Assembly (NCBI GenBank): GCA_017469785.1
Contig: JAFUFU010000024.1
Coordinates: forward strand, 1-62,629
DNA: 62,629 nt
Reading direction: 5' to 3'
From: Treponema sp.
Lineage (GTDB): Bacteria; Spirochaetota; Spirochaetia; Treponematales; Treponemataceae
Positions 16,681 through 26,679 of the stretch are shown here, in pieces (position 1 is the first letter of the stretch; every line of letters starts with the position of its first letter). The position numbers were made by a program, and so were the translations under genes. A model generated the notes under the pieces. The model searched no databases, was not told the origin of the DNA, and saw nothing but the letters and a program-made list of their open reading frames with translations.

Positions 16681-17757
16681 ATGATAAACTTAAACGAACT
16701 TTCAGATGACATCATCAAAGGGAAACGCTTCGGACGCACAGACGACCTTTCCTTTTTCAAAAACTGCGATATAAGCGAGCTGACAAAAGCCGCAGACAAA
16801 ATCCGCGCTCATTTTAAAGGCGACCGAGTTGACCTCTGCACGATTATCAACGGACGAAGCGGAAAATGCGGCGAAAACTGCAAATTCTGTGCACAGAGCG
16901 CCCACAATCACACTGGCTGCGAGGAATATTCTTTTTTGGACGAAGAAAAAATCATATCTGAGGCAAAATCAAACCAAGACGAGGGCGTAAACCGTTTCGC
17001 AATAGTTACGGCTGGCCGGGCTCTGACCGGCGAAGATTTTGAAAAAGCACTCCATGTGTACGAACGCATGAACAAGGAATTGAGCATAAATCTCTGCGCA
17101 TCAATGGGTTTTATAAGTCGGGAGCAATTCAAGAGACTCAGAAAAGCGGGCGTTACGAGCTATCATCACAATATTGAGACTTCCCGCCGAAACTTTCCCA
17201 ACATCTGCACAAGTCACAGCTACGACATGAAAATCGAGACAATCAAAATCGCTCAGGAAGAAGGCCTTTGCGTCTGTTCCGGCGGAATCATCGGCATGGG
17301 AGAGACTTTTGAAGACCGAATCGACATGGCGCTCTCCCTTCATGAACTGGGCATCCGCTCAATCCCAATCAACGCCCTCATGGCAATTCCAGGCACTCCA
17401 TTTGAAAAGAACACACCGCTTACCGAAGAAGAAATCTTACGAACTCTGGCAATGTTCCGCTTCATCAATCCGGAAGCAAATATCCGACTCGCCGCCGGCC
17501 GCAAGCTTCTTTCCGAAAACGGCAAAAAAGCCTTTGAATCCGGCTGCTCAGCCACAATCACCGGCAACATGCTCACCACCAGCGGCAGCACAATCCAGGG
17601 CGATATCAAAATGCTCAGAGAAATGGGCAGAATTACAAAAGCACAGAAAGGCACGACTTGCAACTCTTGTGATTGCTCTTCTTCATGCGATGACGATTCT
17701 TGCTGTTGCTCATCATGCGACACGCCAAACAACAAGAATTACGAATCATGTAAATAG
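16681..17757 (+). CDS. bioB: Biotin synthase with cysteine-rich C-terminal tail
   Basis: Predicted 358 residues. Radical SAM cluster ligands are C63, C67 and C70 (KCGENCKFCAQSAHNH). Also present are NLCASMG and CVCSGGIIGMGE, which hold two of the classical second-cluster cysteines, then LAAGRK and GCSATITGNMLTTSG. The position of E. coli Cys97 (RFCMGA) reads RFAIVT, so one classical [2Fe-2S] ligand is missing. The last 34 residues carry nine cysteines, including a CCC run, and are not part of normal BioB. The enzyme inserts sulfur into dethiobiotin; the tail may serve cluster or sulfur supply (inference). GAGGTAAAAAAA precedes the ATG. No other biotin genes are nearby. Confidence 0.92.
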   Translation: MINLNELSDDIIKGKRFGRTDDLSFFKNCDISELTKAADKIRAHFKGDRVDLCTIINGRSGKCGENCKFCAQSAHNHTGCEEYSFLDEEKIISEAKSNQDEGVNRFAIVTAGRALTGEDFEKALHVYERMNKELSINLCASMGFISREQFKRLRKAGVTSYHHNIETSRRNFPNICTSHSYDMKIETIKIAQEEGLCVCSGGIIGMGETFEDRIDMALSLHELGIRSIPINALMAIPGTPFEKNTPLTEEEILRTLAMFRFINPEANIRLAAGRKLLSENGKKAFESGCSATITGNMLTTSGSTIQGDIKMLREMGRITKAQKGTTCNSCDCSSSCDDDSCCCSSCDTPNNKNYESCK

Positions 17758-17773
17758 ATTATCCTAAAAAATA

Positions 17774-17801
17774 AAGCCGCTCCTGTATCAAGGAGCGGCT
17801 T
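17774..17801 (-). terminator. Terminator at the end of the ribosomal operon
   Basis: AAGCCGCTCC-N8-GGAGCGGCTT, a perfect 10-bp stem. On the minus strand it is followed by TATTTTTT, so it ends the alpha-operon transcript; it may also stop bioB on the plus strand, where the T run is poor. Confidence 0.85.
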
Positions 17802-17820
17802 GGCATAGTTTGAATTAAAC

Positions 17821-18066
17821 TTATGCTTCTGCTGAAGCTTCTTCTGTTGCTGGCGCGGCAGCGGCTGCTGCAGCTTTGCTTGCTCTAGCTTCTTTGCGCG
17901 CAATGTTCTTCAACTGAGCATTGCAAACTTTGCAAACTTTCACTGTATTGCCGTCAATTTCTTTTTCATAAAGAACTTTGACATTTTCATTACCACAGCG
18001 TGGGCATTTTCCACGACCGTGATTAGGCTCTGTTCTAATTCCAGTTCCACGATGTGCCTTAGACAT
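17821..18066 (-). CDS. Small zinc-ribbon protein, last gene of the alpha operon
   Basis: Predicted 81 residues with two CxxC knuckles, C21/C24 (CPRCG) and C45/C48 (CKVCN), followed by a basic helix and an Ala/Glu-rich tail. This is a compact zinc-ribbon fold of the kind found in several ribosomal proteins. It starts 11 bp after rplQ with a GGGG ribosome site and ends just before the operon terminator, so it is expressed with L17 and RNA polymerase alpha. I cannot assign a named family. The N-terminal GTGIRTEPNHGRGKC is basic and might contact RNA (inference). Confidence 0.82.
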   Translation of the reverse strand: MSKAHRGTGIRTEPNHGRGKCPRCGNENVKVLYEKEIDGNTVKVCKVCNAQLKNIARKEARASKAAAAAAAPATEEASAEA

Positions 18067-18077
18067 AATTAACCCCT

Positions 18078-18578
18078 TTATTTAGCTTCTTCAGCAGGAG
18101 CTGCTTTCTCTGCAGTCTTAGCCTTTGATGCAGCTTTTTTTGCAGGAGCTTTTTTAGCAGCAGTTTTCTTTGCTTCATCTTTTTTTGAGTCTGACGATGA
18201 ATCGACATCGCTTGATGGCAACTTATAGTCAACCAATTCAAGGATTACAACATCAGCAGCGTCACCCTGACGGAAACCAAGCTTCAAGATGCGAGTGTAA
18301 CCACCATTACGCTCCTTCATGCGAGGTCCAATTTCCGTAAAGAGTTTATTCAAAATCTTTTCATCCTGAATAAACTTAGCAGCAGTACGACGGTTATGAA
18401 CAGAATCAACTTTACTGCGTGTAATTAACTTTTCAGCAGCTTTGCGTACTTCCTTAGCTTTTGCCTTTGTAGTTGTAATACGCTCAAATCTGAAAAGTGA
18501 AGTTACCATATTTCGCGACATAGCACGCTGATGAGCGGCTGAGCGTGAAAGTGGATTAAATCCTGTCTTATTTCTCAT
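18078..18578 (-). CDS. rplQ: 50S ribosomal protein L17 with Lys/Ala-rich extension
   Basis: Predicted 166 residues. The core ([19 protein letters not shown] to [20 protein letters not shown]) is standard L17; about 40 residues after LVDYK form a disordered Lys/Ala/Glu tail that most L17 proteins lack. The start overlaps the rpoA end by 11 bp, a usual coupling in alpha operons. Confidence 0.97.
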   Translation of the reverse strand: MRNKTGFNPLSRSAAHQRAMSRNMVTSLFRFERITTTKAKAKEVRKAAEKLITRSKVDSVHNRRTAAKFIQDEKILNKLFTEIGPRMKERNGGYTRILKLGFRQGDAADVVILELVDYKLPSSDVDSSSDSKKDEAKKTAAKKAPAKKAASKAKTAEKAAPAEEAK

Positions 18579-19629
18579 TGGATTCTTCCTTTTGTGCTGG
18601 CTTTGTCAAATTGACCGAATTCTTCAAATGACTGTAATCAGTCATTCCCAAGTTCAAGTTCCACTCAAGAAGCTTTTCCTTGATTTCTGTAAGAGACTTT
18701 TTGCCAAAATTTCTTGTTTTAGCAATATCATCTTCAGTTTTTCTAGTCAATTCGCCGATTGTGCGAATATTCGCATTTTTAAGACAATTTGATGAACGTA
18801 CAGAAAGCTCAAGCTCCTCGACAGGAGTGTTAAGCAACTGTCTGATTTTTTCATCGCCTTCATCAAAATCATCGCTACCAGAAACATCACTGTCATTGAA
18901 GTTGACAAAAACAGAAAAGTGATCTTTAGCAATTTTTGCAGCTTCAGCCAATGCATCTTCTGGAGTTATAGTTCCATCAGTCCATACTTCAAGAACAAGT
19001 TTGTCATAATCGTTTCGCTGACCTACACGGCAAGGCTCGATCATGTACTTTACTTTTGTAACAGGTGTAAAAATAGCATCCATTGGAATTGTACCAACAA
19101 CTTCAATATAATGCTCATTCACTTCTGCTGGAACATAACCTCTTCCTAAATCAACCTGAATTTCAAATTCAACGTGAGCCCCTTCCATCATAGTGAAAAC
19201 AGGAACACCTTTTGTAAGAATTTCAAGCTGTCCTTCTTTTGCAAAATCATCTGTTTTGACAGTGCCCGGTCCCTGGAAGTCAAAAAGGAGAGTATCCTGC
19301 TCAACATCCTCAGGAAGTCTCAAACGCATAAGTTTAAGACTGTTCAAAATCTCCAAAGTATCTTCAGAAACATTCGGAATCTTAGCGAATTCGCTACTGA
19401 TTTGTGTCGAAGCACCATCAGCATCGTAAGAAGTAATTCTTACAGAAGAAATTGCATATCCTTGGATTGAAGAAAGAAGTACACGTCGGAGAGTATTTCC
19501 TATTGTAGTACCAAAACCTGTTTCAAAAGGATAAGCTGTAAACTTTCCGTAATTTGGGTTTGTTTCAAGAGGGTCGAACTGAACGGTCTTTGGTTTTTTA
19601 AAACCTTTCAGCAAGTTTTTTCGAGCCAT
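18568..19629 (-). CDS. rpoA: RNA polymerase alpha subunit
   Basis: Predicted 353 residues. The N-terminal dimerisation domain has [20 protein letters not shown] and [15 protein letters not shown]; the C-terminal domain has the helix-hairpin-helix region [20 protein letters not shown]. The ATG at 19629 (MARKNLLKG) follows AAAGGAGTTCAG; an upstream in-frame codon at 19659 lies in the spacer and is rejected. rpsD, which often lies just before rpoA, is absent; a 156-bp spacer with a strong hairpin is there instead. Confidence 0.97.
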   Translation of the reverse strand: MARKNLLKGFKKPKTVQFDPLETNPNYGKFTAYPFETGFGTTIGNTLRRVLLSSIQGYAISSVRITSYDADGASTQISSEFAKIPNVSEDTLEILNSLKLMRLRLPEDVEQDTLLFDFQGPGTVKTDDFAKEGQLEILTKGVPVFTMMEGAHVEFEIQVDLGRGYVPAEVNEHYIEVVGTIPMDAIFTPVTKVKYMIEPCRVGQRNDYDKLVLEVWTDGTITPEDALAEAAKIAKDHFSVFVNFNDSDVSGSDDFDEGDEKIRQLLNTPVEELELSVRSSNCLKNANIRTIGELTRKTEDDIAKTRNFGKKSLTEIKEKLLEWNLNLGMTDYSHLKNSVNLTKPAQKEESNEK

Positions 19630-19743
19630 CTGAACTCCTTTTTTTAAGTTAGAGCTCATAAGGAGCTACAATTTCATTCAGAAGATTTTAATCCCCTGAC
19701 TTCACAACTAACTAATAGTAACTATGCCCTTAAAGCACAATAA

Positions 19744-19780
19744 TTTCACACAGACAGGAATAAATCCTGTCCAAGTGAAA
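19744..19780 (-). other. Long hairpin in the rpsK-rpoA spacer
   Basis: TTTCAC-TTG-GACAGGA-loop-TCCTGTC-TGT-GTGAAA on the minus strand gives 13 pairs around a small internal loop. With no U run after it, an RNA processing or protein-binding site is more likely than a terminator. In many bacteria S4, the rpsD product, regulates this operon. Confidence 0.55.
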
Positions 19781-19785
19781 CAAAG

Positions 19786-20166
19786 TTACATACGGCGCGT
19801 TTTGCGAGGACGACAACCATTATGCGGAATCGGTGTTGTATCAGCGATTGATTTTACTTTCAATCCCAATGCACCAAGCGCACGAACTGCATTCTCTCGC
19901 CCCATTCCCGGACCTTTTACATAAACATGAACTTCGCGAAGACCATAGCTTACAGCCTTCTGAACAGCCGTCTCAGCAACAGTCTGAGCCGCAAAAGGCG
20001 TTGACTTTTTTGCTCCACGGAATCCAAGTCCACCAGATGATGCCCAGGAAAGAGCATTTCCGTTTAAATCTGTAATAGTTACGATAGTATTGTTGAACGT
20101 AGCCTGGATATAGACATTTCCCTCGTATACGCTCTTCTTTTCCTTTCGCTTCTTTGCAGTTGCCAT
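19786..20166 (-). CDS. rpsK: 30S ribosomal protein S11
   Basis: Predicted 126 residues with the S11 landmarks [20 protein letters not shown] and [18 protein letters not shown], and the conserved end [17 protein letters not shown]. It sits on the 30S platform near the mRNA exit. The ATG follows CGGAGGAATT. It is 21 bp after rpsM in the same transcript. Confidence 0.98.
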   Translation of the reverse strand: MATAKKRKEKKSVYEGNVYIQATFNNTIVTITDLNGNALSWASSGGLGFRGAKKSTPFAAQTVAETAVQKAVSYGLREVHVYVKGPGMGRENAVRALGALGLKVKSIADTTPIPHNGCRPRKTRRM

Positions 20167-20187
20167 TACCTAAATTCCTCCGTCTAA

Positions 20188-20559
20188 TTAGACTGCCTTT
20201 TTCTTGTTAGCAACAGTCTTCTTCTTGCCTTTTCGTGTACGAGCATTCGTACGTGTTCGCTGTCCACGGCACGGCAAACCTTTTCGATGACGAAGACCAC
20301 GGTAACAACCGATGTCCATCAAGCGTTTGATATTAAGACCGATTTCCGAACGAAGATGACCTTCAACCTTATACCCTGCATCAATCAGAGTACGAATCTT
20401 TGCCAACTCATCCTGATCCAAATCATTAATCATTTTGTTTGGATCAATCTTTGTCTCTTCACAAATTGCCTTTGCTGATGAACGACCAATACCGTAAATA
20501 TAGGTCAATGCAACAACGACATGTTTATTTGGGAGATCAACTCCCGCAATTCGAGCCAT
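20188..20559 (-). CDS. rpsM: 30S ribosomal protein S13
   Basis: Predicted 123 residues: [18 protein letters not shown] start, [14 protein letters not shown] helix-turn, and the basic tail [19 protein letters not shown] that reaches tRNA and the intersubunit bridge. It follows rpmJ by 10 bp. Confidence 0.98.
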   Translation of the reverse strand: MARIAGVDLPNKHVVVALTYIYGIGRSSAKAICEETKIDPNKMINDLDQDELAKIRTLIDAGYKVEGHLRSEIGLNIKRLMDIGCYRGLRHRKGLPCRGQRTRTNARTRKGKKKTVANKKKAV

Positions 20560-20569
20560 CTGTTACTCC

Positions 20570-20683
20570 TTAACCCTGCTTCTGCTTATGTTTCGGGTTT
20601 GAACAAATGATACGGACAATACCATTTCGTCGAATAACCTTACACTTATCGCAGATGGGCTTTACGCTGGTTCGTACTTTCAT
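20570..20683 (-). CDS. rpmJ: 50S ribosomal protein L36
   Basis: A 37-codon gene starting [20 protein letters not shown] and ending [11 protein letters not shown]. The zinc ligands C11, C14, C27 and H32 are all present, so this is the zinc-binding form. It is the first gene of the alpha operon; adk, map and infA, often found between secY and rpmJ, are missing. Confidence 0.96.
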   Translation of the reverse strand: MKVRTSVKPICDKCKVIRRNGIVRIICSNPKHKQKQG

Positions 20684-20757
20684 AAAAGTCCCCCTGGGGA
20701 TAGTATACTTAGCTTGAATCATGGCAGTTCGCAATGAACTACAATTCAAGTTCGATG

Positions 20758-20785
20758 ATTATATCACAAATCCCCATTCTTATTC
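20758..20785 (-). promoter_or_regulatory. Promoter of the rpmJ-rpsM-rpsK-rpoA-rplQ operon
   Basis: Minus strand extended -10 TGATATAAT with the hexamer at 20758-20763 and a weak -35. The leader, about 70 nt, holds an imperfect CTTGAAT...AGTTC/GAACT...ATTCAAG hairpin before rpmJ. Confidence 0.5.
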
Positions 20786-20841
20786 TACAGAAAAATCAAG
20801 AAATTCCTATTTTTTTTACAGTTTTATGAAAACTTATAAAA

Positions 20842-22176
20842 CTATAGGTTTCTTGACCTTAACTTGCCTTTCTTAACAAGACCATCTGCATGGTGCATTT
20901 TAAGAAGAGCTTCTACCTGACTCATTGTATCCAAGTCAACACCAACCAAAATTAAAAGCGAGGTACCACCCATCAGCATAGAAATAGACTGTGGGAAGCC
21001 AAAGAAATTCTGGATGATTGTTGGCAATACTGCGATTGCAGCAAGATAAAGAGAGCCTGGCAATACAAGTCTGTTCAGAACTTTCTGCATATACTCTTCA
21101 GTCTTATCAGTTCGGATTCCTGGAATGGAACCACCGTTTTCACGAATATTCTTTGCAATCTCTGTGGGGTTCAGGGTTACCTGTGTGTAGAAGTAAGCAA
21201 AGAAGATAATCAATAAAACAAGAAGTGTATTGTAGAGTAAGCCAGTCGGATTTAATTTCGCAGACAACGAAGCAATCCAACGAGCAGAGTTCTGATTACT
21301 ACCAAGACTAGAAACAATCTGTAATGGGAAAGTCAAAAACGATGATGCAAAAATTACCGGAATGACACCCGACGGATTGATTTTAAATGGAATGTATGTA
21401 CTCTGTCCACCATACATTTTTCGGCCAACTACACGCTTTGCATAGTGAACCGGAATTTTTCGCTCTCCAGACTGCTCGTAAACAACGAAAGCAATAATTC
21501 CAATAAACATAAGCAAAACTATGATTACAAATACAGGGTTGAGAGAACCATCAGAAACTCTATTCTTGAGTTCTAGAACAGCATGTGGAAGACGTGCAAC
21601 GATACCTGCAAAAATCAACATTGAGATACCGTTTCCGATTCCATGTGCCGTAATCTGATCACCAAGCCAAATTGTAATCATCGCACCTGTTGTGACAGTG
21701 AGCATTGCGAGCAACTTAAATGCAAGCTGATTCTCAAGCGCAATAGCATTTGGAATACTTGCCGCATAAACAGTCACAGCTAAAGACTGAATCAGACAGA
21801 CAAAAACTGTACCGATTCGAGTCCAAGCTGCAACTTTGCGCTGACCACCATCCTCTTGCGCCGCTCGTTTAAGCGACGGGAAGATAATCAACGCAAGCTG
21901 CAAAATAATCTGTGTCGATACATATGGCATAACACCAAGCATGAACACAGAGAAATTAGAGAATGCACCACCGGCAAAAAAGTCCATGTAACTGGCAAAC
22001 GCGTTTTTATTATGCCGAGCAAGCTCATCAAAATAATTTACGAGAACCTGCGCATTAATTCCCGGAATTGTAAGTATACAACCGAGACGAAAAACGACGA
22101 GTATAACAAAAGTAAAGAAAATACGATTTCGTAATTCTTTAATTCTGAACATATTTGCAACTGGATTGTTTGCCAT
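20842..22176 (-). CDS. secY: Protein translocase subunit SecY
   Basis: Predicted 444 residues with ten membrane helices, the core channel of the Sec translocon. Landmarks include FRLGCILTIPGIN in helix 1, the plug region and ESGER-type cytosolic loop EQSGERKIPVHYAKR, and RSRNL at the C-terminus. ATG 22176 (MANNPVANMF) follows GGAGAAAGGC. It is the last gene of the long S10-spc transcript, after rplO. Confidence 0.97.
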   Translation of the reverse strand: MANNPVANMFRIKELRNRIFFTFVILVVFRLGCILTIPGINAQVLVNYFDELARHNKNAFASYMDFFAGGAFSNFSVFMLGVMPYVSTQIILQLALIIFPSLKRAAQEDGGQRKVAAWTRIGTVFVCLIQSLAVTVYAASIPNAIALENQLAFKLLAMLTVTTGAMITIWLGDQITAHGIGNGISMLIFAGIVARLPHAVLELKNRVSDGSLNPVFVIIVLLMFIGIIAFVVYEQSGERKIPVHYAKRVVGRKMYGGQSTYIPFKINPSGVIPVIFASSFLTFPLQIVSSLGSNQNSARWIASLSAKLNPTGLLYNTLLVLLIIFFAYFYTQVTLNPTEIAKNIRENGGSIPGIRTDKTEEYMQKVLNRLVLPGSLYLAAIAVLPTIIQNFFGFPQSISMLMGGTSLLILVGVDLDTMSQVEALLKMHHADGLVKKGKLRSRNL

Positions 22177-22199
22177 GCCTTTCTCCAAAGCCTACTTTT

Positions 22200-22661
22200 T
22201 TATTTTGTTTCTTCAGCAGACTTTACAGAACCACCAGCTTTTTCGATCTTAGCTTTTGCAGATGCAGAAACTTTATCAACATCAACTGTAAGGCTCTTTG
22301 TCAAATCACCGTTTCCGAGGATTTTTATCAATTTGCTAGAAGATTTAACCAACCCTTTTGAAACAAGTGATGCCTTATCAACAGTTTCTCCAGCAGAATA
22401 TTTCTGCTCAAGAAGTTCAATATTAACAACATCATACTCTTTTCGGAAAGGATAGTTAGAGAAACCGCGGTGCGCGATACGGCGGTAAAGAGGCATCTGG
22501 CCGCCCTCAAAACCGACATATGGTACAGCAGAACCAGAACGAGACTGCTGTCCTTTGTTTCCCTTACCAGCTGTTGTACCGAGTCCAGAAGAAGAACCGC
22601 GTCCTACTCTCTTCGGCTTTTTATTAGCACCTTCTGGCGCATGCAAAAGAAAATCTGACAT
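22200..22661 (-). CDS. rplO: 50S ribosomal protein L15
   Basis: Predicted 153 residues, with the glycine-rich basic N-terminus KRVGRGSSSGLGTTAGKGNK and GFEGGQMPLYRRIAHRGF typical of L15. Its ATG overlaps the rpmD stop by one base (TAATG). Confidence 0.97.
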   Translation of the reverse strand: MSDFLLHAPEGANKKPKRVGRGSSSGLGTTAGKGNKGQQSRSGSAVPYVGFEGGQMPLYRRIAHRGFSNYPFRKEYDVVNIELLEQKYSAGETVDKASLVSKGLVKSSSKLIKILGNGDLTKSLTVDVDKVSASAKAKIEKAGGSVKSAEETK

Positions 22662-22846
22662 TATTCAGCCTCCTCTACTGTTACAAGGTGTGCGACGGCA
22701 TGCACCATACCGAGAATGGCTGGTGTAGCTTCATGTACAACTGAAGAGCTAATCTTTTTAAGACCAAGACTACGGACAGTTGCCTTTTTTTCTGGTTTCT
22801 GACCGATAACGCTCTTTACGAGAGTAACTTTAATTTTCTTAGCCAT
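22661..22846 (-). CDS. rpmD: 50S ribosomal protein L30
   Basis: Predicted 61 residues: [29 protein letters not shown] and [13 protein letters not shown] match L30. ATG 22846 follows GTGGGGTTAATT; the earlier in-frame codon at 22858 lies upstream of this ribosome site. Confidence 0.96.
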   Translation of the reverse strand: MAKKIKVTLVKSVIGQKPEKKATVRSLGLKKISSSVVHEATPAILGMVHAVAHLVTVEEAE

Positions 22847-22848
22847 AA

Positions 22849-23358
22849 TTAACCCCACATATCCTGCAGAGATTTACCTCTGTTAGATGCAACTTCTTTT
22901 GCGTCCATAAGATTTTCAAGTGCGTTGAATGTAGCACGAACTACATTAACCGGACTAGAAGATCCCAAAGATTTAGAAATAACATCAGTCGCTCCAATTG
23001 CATCCATGATAGCACGAACTGTACCACCAGCGATAATTCCAGTACCTGGACAAGCTGGCTTAAGAAGAATTGAAGAACTCTTATAGTTACCGAGCATCTC
23101 ATGTGGCAAAGTTCCATTTTTTACAGGAACGAACATCAAGTTGCGCTTTGCCTTATCAATGCTCTTTCGAATTGCCTCAGATACATCATTGGCTTTGCCA
23201 AATCCATATCCAACGCGTCCTTTTCCATCACCGACAACTGTAAGAGCCGAGAAAGACATACGACGTCCACCTTTTACAGTTTTAGCAGTACGGTTCAGTC
23301 TTACGAGTTTCTCAACGAACTCTTTCTGTTCTTTTTCAAACTTATTCTGGCGTTCCAT
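22849..23358 (-). CDS. rpsE: 30S ribosomal protein S5
   Basis: Predicted 169 residues. The dsRNA-binding-like N-domain has [20 protein letters not shown] and [20 protein letters not shown]; the C-domain has [20 protein letters not shown]. It acts in decoding fidelity and mRNA unwinding at the entry site. Confidence 0.98.
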   Translation of the reverse strand: MERQNKFEKEQKEFVEKLVRLNRTAKTVKGGRRMSFSALTVVGDGKGRVGYGFGKANDVSEAIRKSIDKAKRNLMFVPVKNGTLPHEMLGNYKSSSILLKPACPGTGIIAGGTVRAIMDAIGATDVISKSLGSSSPVNVVRATFNALENLMDAKEVASNRGKSLQDMWG

Positions 23359-23366
23359 AGACTCTC

Positions 23367-23732
23367 CTAGAAAATGATACCTGCTTTGCGGGTTCCATCG
23401 GCAAGGGCCTTTACAACACCATGATACAGATAACCGTTGCGGTCAAAGATTACAGTTGTAATCTTTTTGTCTTGCAGGCGTTTTCCAAATGCTTCGCCGA
23501 GTTTTGCAGCGCCTTCTGTATTTGGCTTAAGGTCTGCAAACTCTTTTTCCAATGTGGAAATAGAAGCCAGGGTATGTCCCTTATCATCATCAATAACCTG
23601 AACGTAAAGATTCGTATTGCTACGATATACAGTCATACGTGGTCGTTCAGCCGTACCGTAGATTGACTTACGGATATGAATCTTACGATGCAGGCGTTTT
23701 CTTGCTTTGTCATTCATTTTCTTAACGAACAT
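23367..23732 (-). CDS. rplR: 50S ribosomal protein L18
   Basis: Predicted 121 residues; binds 5S r[40 protein letters not shown] and the end [17 protein letters not shown] are standard. ATG 23732 follows GGCGGTG; a second ATG five codons later is possible. Confidence 0.97.
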   Translation of the reverse strand: MFVKKMNDKARKRLHRKIHIRKSIYGTAERPRMTVYRSNTNLYVQVIDDDKGHTLASISTLEKEFADLKPNTEGAAKLGEAFGKRLQDKKITTVIFDRNGYLYHGVVKALADGTRKAGIIF

Positions 23733-23745
23733 GTGTTACACCGCC

Positions 23746-24285
23746 TTATTTAACGCCGGTTTTACCGACTTTGCGTCTGATGACTTCAGTTTCATAGCGA
23801 ATTCCTTTGCCCTTATATGGCTCAGGAGCACGCAATTTACGAATCTGAGCGCTGAATTCACCTACCAACTGCTTAGAAATACCGCTGATAGTAACTTTAC
23901 CGTTTGCATCTGCTGTAACAGTAAGGCCTTCAGGAATTACTGCGATGAAATCAGATGAATATCCGAGATTCATAACCAGTTCTTTTCCCTTGACTTCTGC
24001 ACGGTAACCAACACCCGTGATAACAAGTGTTTTTGTAAATCCAGTTGTAACTCCAACGACCATGTTGTGAATGAGATTGCGGTACAAACCATGAGCTGCG
24101 CCTGCATTCTTTGATTCATCGACTGGTTTTACCAACAACTCAGCACCGTTCACTTCCACAGTAACCAAATTATTGATTTTTTCTTTCAGTTCACCTTTTG
24201 GACCTTTTACAGTAACAAGGCCCGGGTTTACAGATACTGTAACTCCCGCCGGAATAGCAACAGGAAGTTTACCAATTTTTGACAT
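23746..24285 (-). CDS. rplF: 50S ribosomal protein L6
   Basis: Predicted 179 residues: [18 protein letters not shown] start and the conserved end [20 protein letters not shown]. It binds helix 97 of 23S rRNA near the factor-binding centre. Confidence 0.98.
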   Translation of the reverse strand: MSKIGKLPVAIPAGVTVSVNPGLVTVKGPKGELKEKINNLVTVEVNGAELLVKPVDESKNAGAAHGLYRNLIHNMVVGVTTGFTKTLVITGVGYRAEVKGKELVMNLGYSSDFIAVIPEGLTVTADANGKVTISGISKQLVGEFSAQIRKLRAPEPYKGKGIRYETEVIRRKVGKTGVK

Positions 24286-24297
24286 ATCTTCCTCCTA

Positions 24298-24696
24298 TTA
24301 CCAGACTTTGCAAACTAATTCGCCACCGACCATCTTTTCACTTGCTTTCTTACCAGTTGTGACTCCGGCAGAAGTAGAAACAATCAATGTTCCCAAGCCA
24401 TTATAGATACGTGGCAAATCTTTATAACCAGAATAAACTCGGCGACCTGGTGTAGAAATTTTTTCTACGCCATGAATAACCGAATTATTTGAATCATCAT
24501 ACTTCAAGAAAATGCGGATAATATTTTTTCCGTCTTCCTGAACTTTCTTGAAATTCTTAATGTAACCTTCTGTTTTCAGGATTTTAACAATCTCCAGCTT
24601 AAGTTTTGACGTAGGGACATCAACTTTTTCGTGGCGAACCTGAACAGCGTTACGAATCTTAGTCAGCATATCTGCGATTGGATCTGATACACTCAT
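24298..24696 (-). CDS. rpsH: 30S ribosomal protein S8
   Basis: Predicted 132 residues: [19 protein letters not shown] start and [19 protein letters not shown] end of the RNA-binding face. In many bacteria S8 also represses this spc operon by binding its mRNA around rplE. Confidence 0.98.
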   Translation of the reverse strand: MSVSDPIADMLTKIRNAVQVRHEKVDVPTSKLKLEIVKILKTEGYIKNFKKVQEDGKNIIRIFLKYDDSNNSVIHGVEKISTPGRRVYSGYKDLPRIYNGLGTLIVSTSAGVTTGKKASEKMVGGELVCKVW

Positions 24697-24709
24697 TTCT
24701 ATTCCTCCA

Positions 24710-24895
24710 CTACCAGCTAGATTTAGTTACGCCTGGCAACAGGCCTTCACTTGCCATTTTGCGGAAACAAATACGGCACATCTTGAACTTGCGCAAATAA
24801 CCGCGGGGGCGACCGCAAATCTGACAACGATTGTATTCTCGTGTCTTGTATTTCTGTGTGCGGTTAGCCTTGATAACCATTGATTTCTTAGCCAT
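24710..24895 (-). CDS. rpsZ: 30S ribosomal protein S14, zinc type
   Basis: Predicted 61 residues with the zinc knuckles CQICG and CRICF (C24, C27, C40, C43), that is the short C+ form of S14. This form needs zinc and is usual in spirochaetes and Firmicutes. Confidence 0.97.
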   Translation of the reverse strand: MAKKSMVIKANRTQKYKTREYNRCQICGRPRGYLRKFKMCRICFRKMASEGLLPGVTKSSW

Positions 24896-24904
24896 GATTC
24901 CTCA

Positions 24905-25456
24905 CTACTTTCTGAACGGCATGTTGAACTTAGTAAGAAGTGCCTTAGCCTCAGCGTCAGTATTTGCACTTGTTACAATAGAAATATTCATACCAGAAAT
25001 CTTTGTAATCTTATCAAAGTCGATCTCCGGGAAGATAATCTGTTCAGTAATACCAAGAGAGAAATTTCCGTGTCCGTCAAAACCTGTTGCTTTGATTCCG
25101 CGGAAATCCTTAACACGAGGCAATGCAACATTGATAAGACGGTCCAAGAATTCATACATGTTGTTACCGCGCAATGTTACCATCACACCCACTTCGTTGC
25201 CCTCACGAAGTTTGAAGTTAGCAATACTCTTTTTCGCTTTAGTTTTTACAGCATGCTGTCCAGTAATCTGAGTAATATCAGCTACTGCGGCGTCAAGGAG
25301 TTTCTTGTTGGTGAGAGCCTCGCCGACACCCATGCTCACCACTATTTTTTTGATAGCGGGGATTTGCATAACAGATGTGTAACCAAGCTCCTTGAAGAGC
25401 TCTGGGGCGATTTTGTCCTTATAGACTTTCTTAAGCCGTGGTACGTAATTATCCAT
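24905..25456 (-). CDS. rplE: 50S ribosomal protein L5
   Basis: Predicted 183 residues: [20 protein letters not shown] start, [11 protein letters not shown] and [19 protein letters not shown] are typical of L5, which contacts 5S rRNA and P-site tRNA. ATG 25456 overlaps the rplX stop (TAATG); the earlier codon at 25474 would lie inside rplX. Confidence 0.97.
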   Translation of the reverse strand: MDNYVPRLKKVYKDKIAPELFKELGYTSVMQIPAIKKIVVSMGVGEALTNKKLLDAAVADITQITGQHAVKTKAKKSIANFKLREGNEVGVMVTLRGNNMYEFLDRLINVALPRVKDFRGIKATGFDGHGNFSLGITEQIIFPEIDFDKITKISGMNISIVTSANTDAEAKALLTKFNMPFRK

Positions 25457-25770
25457 TACAGTGCTTCTCCACATTTACGGCAGACACGAATCTTTTTGTC
25501 ACCGTCGATTTTATAACCAGCTCTTGTCGGACCGCATTTTTTACAAACAAGTGCGACATTAGAGATGTTCAACGGAGCCTCGATCTCGACGATACCGCCC
25601 TGATCCTGCTGGCTTCGTTTTTTCATTGCCTTTTTGACAATGTTGATTCCTGAAACGATAACTGCATCTTTTTTAGTAAGAACACGAACGATAGTTCCTC
25701 TCTTACCTTTATCTTTTCCTGCAATTACCTGGACGGTATCGTCCTTATGGATTTTGAATTTCTTGTTCAT
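25456..25770 (-). CDS. rplX: 50S ribosomal protein L24
   Basis: Predicted 104 residues with a KOW motif at the start ([20 protein letters not shown]) and a C-terminal [12 protein letters not shown] segment with two CxxC pairs (CKKC and CRKC). L24 starts assembly of the large subunit. Confidence 0.97.
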   Translation of the reverse strand: MNKKFKIHKDDTVQVIAGKDKGKRGTIVRVLTKKDAVIVSGINIVKKAMKKRSQQDQGGIVEIEAPLNISNVALVCKKCGPTRAGYKIDGDKKIRVCRKCGEAL

Positions 25771-25783
25771 TATTCAATTCTCC

Positions 25784-26152
25784 TTACAGAACTTCCGGCG
25801 CAAGTGATACGATTTTCATACAATCCATATCACGAAGCTCACGGGCTACCGGTCCAAAAATACGTTTTCCCTTCGGGTTTTTATCTGCATCAACGATAAC
25901 GCAAGCATTATCATCGAATCGGATATATGTTCCGTCTGGGCGGCGGTACTCTTTCGCAACACGAACGATTACAGCCTTCTCTACTGAACCTTCTTTGATA
26001 GTAGAAGTCGGAATTGCTTCCTTAATTGCTACTACTACGACATCACCGATTCCAGCGTATCGGCGGTGTGAACCACCGAGAACCTTGATTACCTGAGCTC
26101 TTTTTGCTCCGGAGTTATCGGCAACTGTCAAATTTGATTGCATCTGAAGCAT
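25784..26152 (-). CDS. rplN: 50S ribosomal protein L14
   Basis: Predicted 122 residues, exactly the family length: [20 protein letters not shown] and [20 protein letters not shown]. It sits at the subunit interface near L19 and is the docking site for the silencing factor RsfS. Confidence 0.98.
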   Translation of the reverse strand: MLQMQSNLTVADNSGAKRAQVIKVLGGSHRRYAGIGDVVVVAIKEAIPTSTIKEGSVEKAVIVRVAKEYRRPDGTYIRFDDNACVIVDADKNPKGKRIFGPVARELRDMDCMKIVSLAPEVL

Positions 26153-26170
26153 GTCTTTAACTCCTTAAGC

Positions 26171-26440
26171 TTATCTAGCTCTCTCGATGATTTCAGCAAG
26201 TCTCCAGCACTTGTCTTTGCTGATGGGACTGCATTCTACGATGCGAACTGTATCACCAATGTGTGCTTCGTTCTGCTCATCGTGTGCCTTACACTTCTTT
26301 GTTCGTGTAACATATTTTTTGTAAAGGGTATCCATTTTTTTCGTATCAATTGATACAACGATGGTTTTGTCCATTTTATCACTTGTGACAACACCAACGA
26401 AAGATCGTTTACCACCCTTTGTCTTAACCTGTTCTGCCAC
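26171..26440 (-). CDS. rpsQ: 30S ribosomal protein S17
   Basis: Predicted 89 residues with an OB fold: [20 protein letters not shown] and [20 protein letters not shown]. It binds the 5' domain of 16S rRNA early in assembly. Confidence 0.98.
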   Translation of the reverse strand: MAEQVKTKGGKRSFVGVVTSDKMDKTIVVSIDTKKMDTLYKKYVTRTKKCKAHDEQNEAHIGDTVRIVECSPISKDKCWRLAEIIERAR

Positions 26441-26450
26441 GGGTCAGCTC

Positions 26451-26669
26451 CTATTTATTTGCTCCGGCAATTTCTTTTGCTCGGATAAGCGTGTTCAAGC
26501 GGGCGATATCTCGGCGCATTGTACGCTTCTGCATAGGGTTATCTACATGACCGATTACCATCTGGAATCGGAGATCCATGTATTTCTGTTTAAGTTCATT
26601 GCGCTGTGCAACCAACTCGGCATAAGAAAGTTCTTTTACATTCTTTTTTGATTTCTTTGTATCAGCCAT
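26451..26669 (-). CDS. rpmC: 50S ribosomal protein L29
   Basis: Predicted 72 residues: KELSYAELVAQRNELKQKYM and RTMRRDIARLNTLIRAKE are the two helices of L29, at the exit tunnel beside L23. Confidence 0.97.
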   Translation of the reverse strand: MADTKKSKKNVKELSYAELVAQRNELKQKYMDLRFQMVIGHVDNPMQKRTMRRDIARLNTLIRAKEIAGANK

Positions 26670-26679
26670 TTCTTACTCC

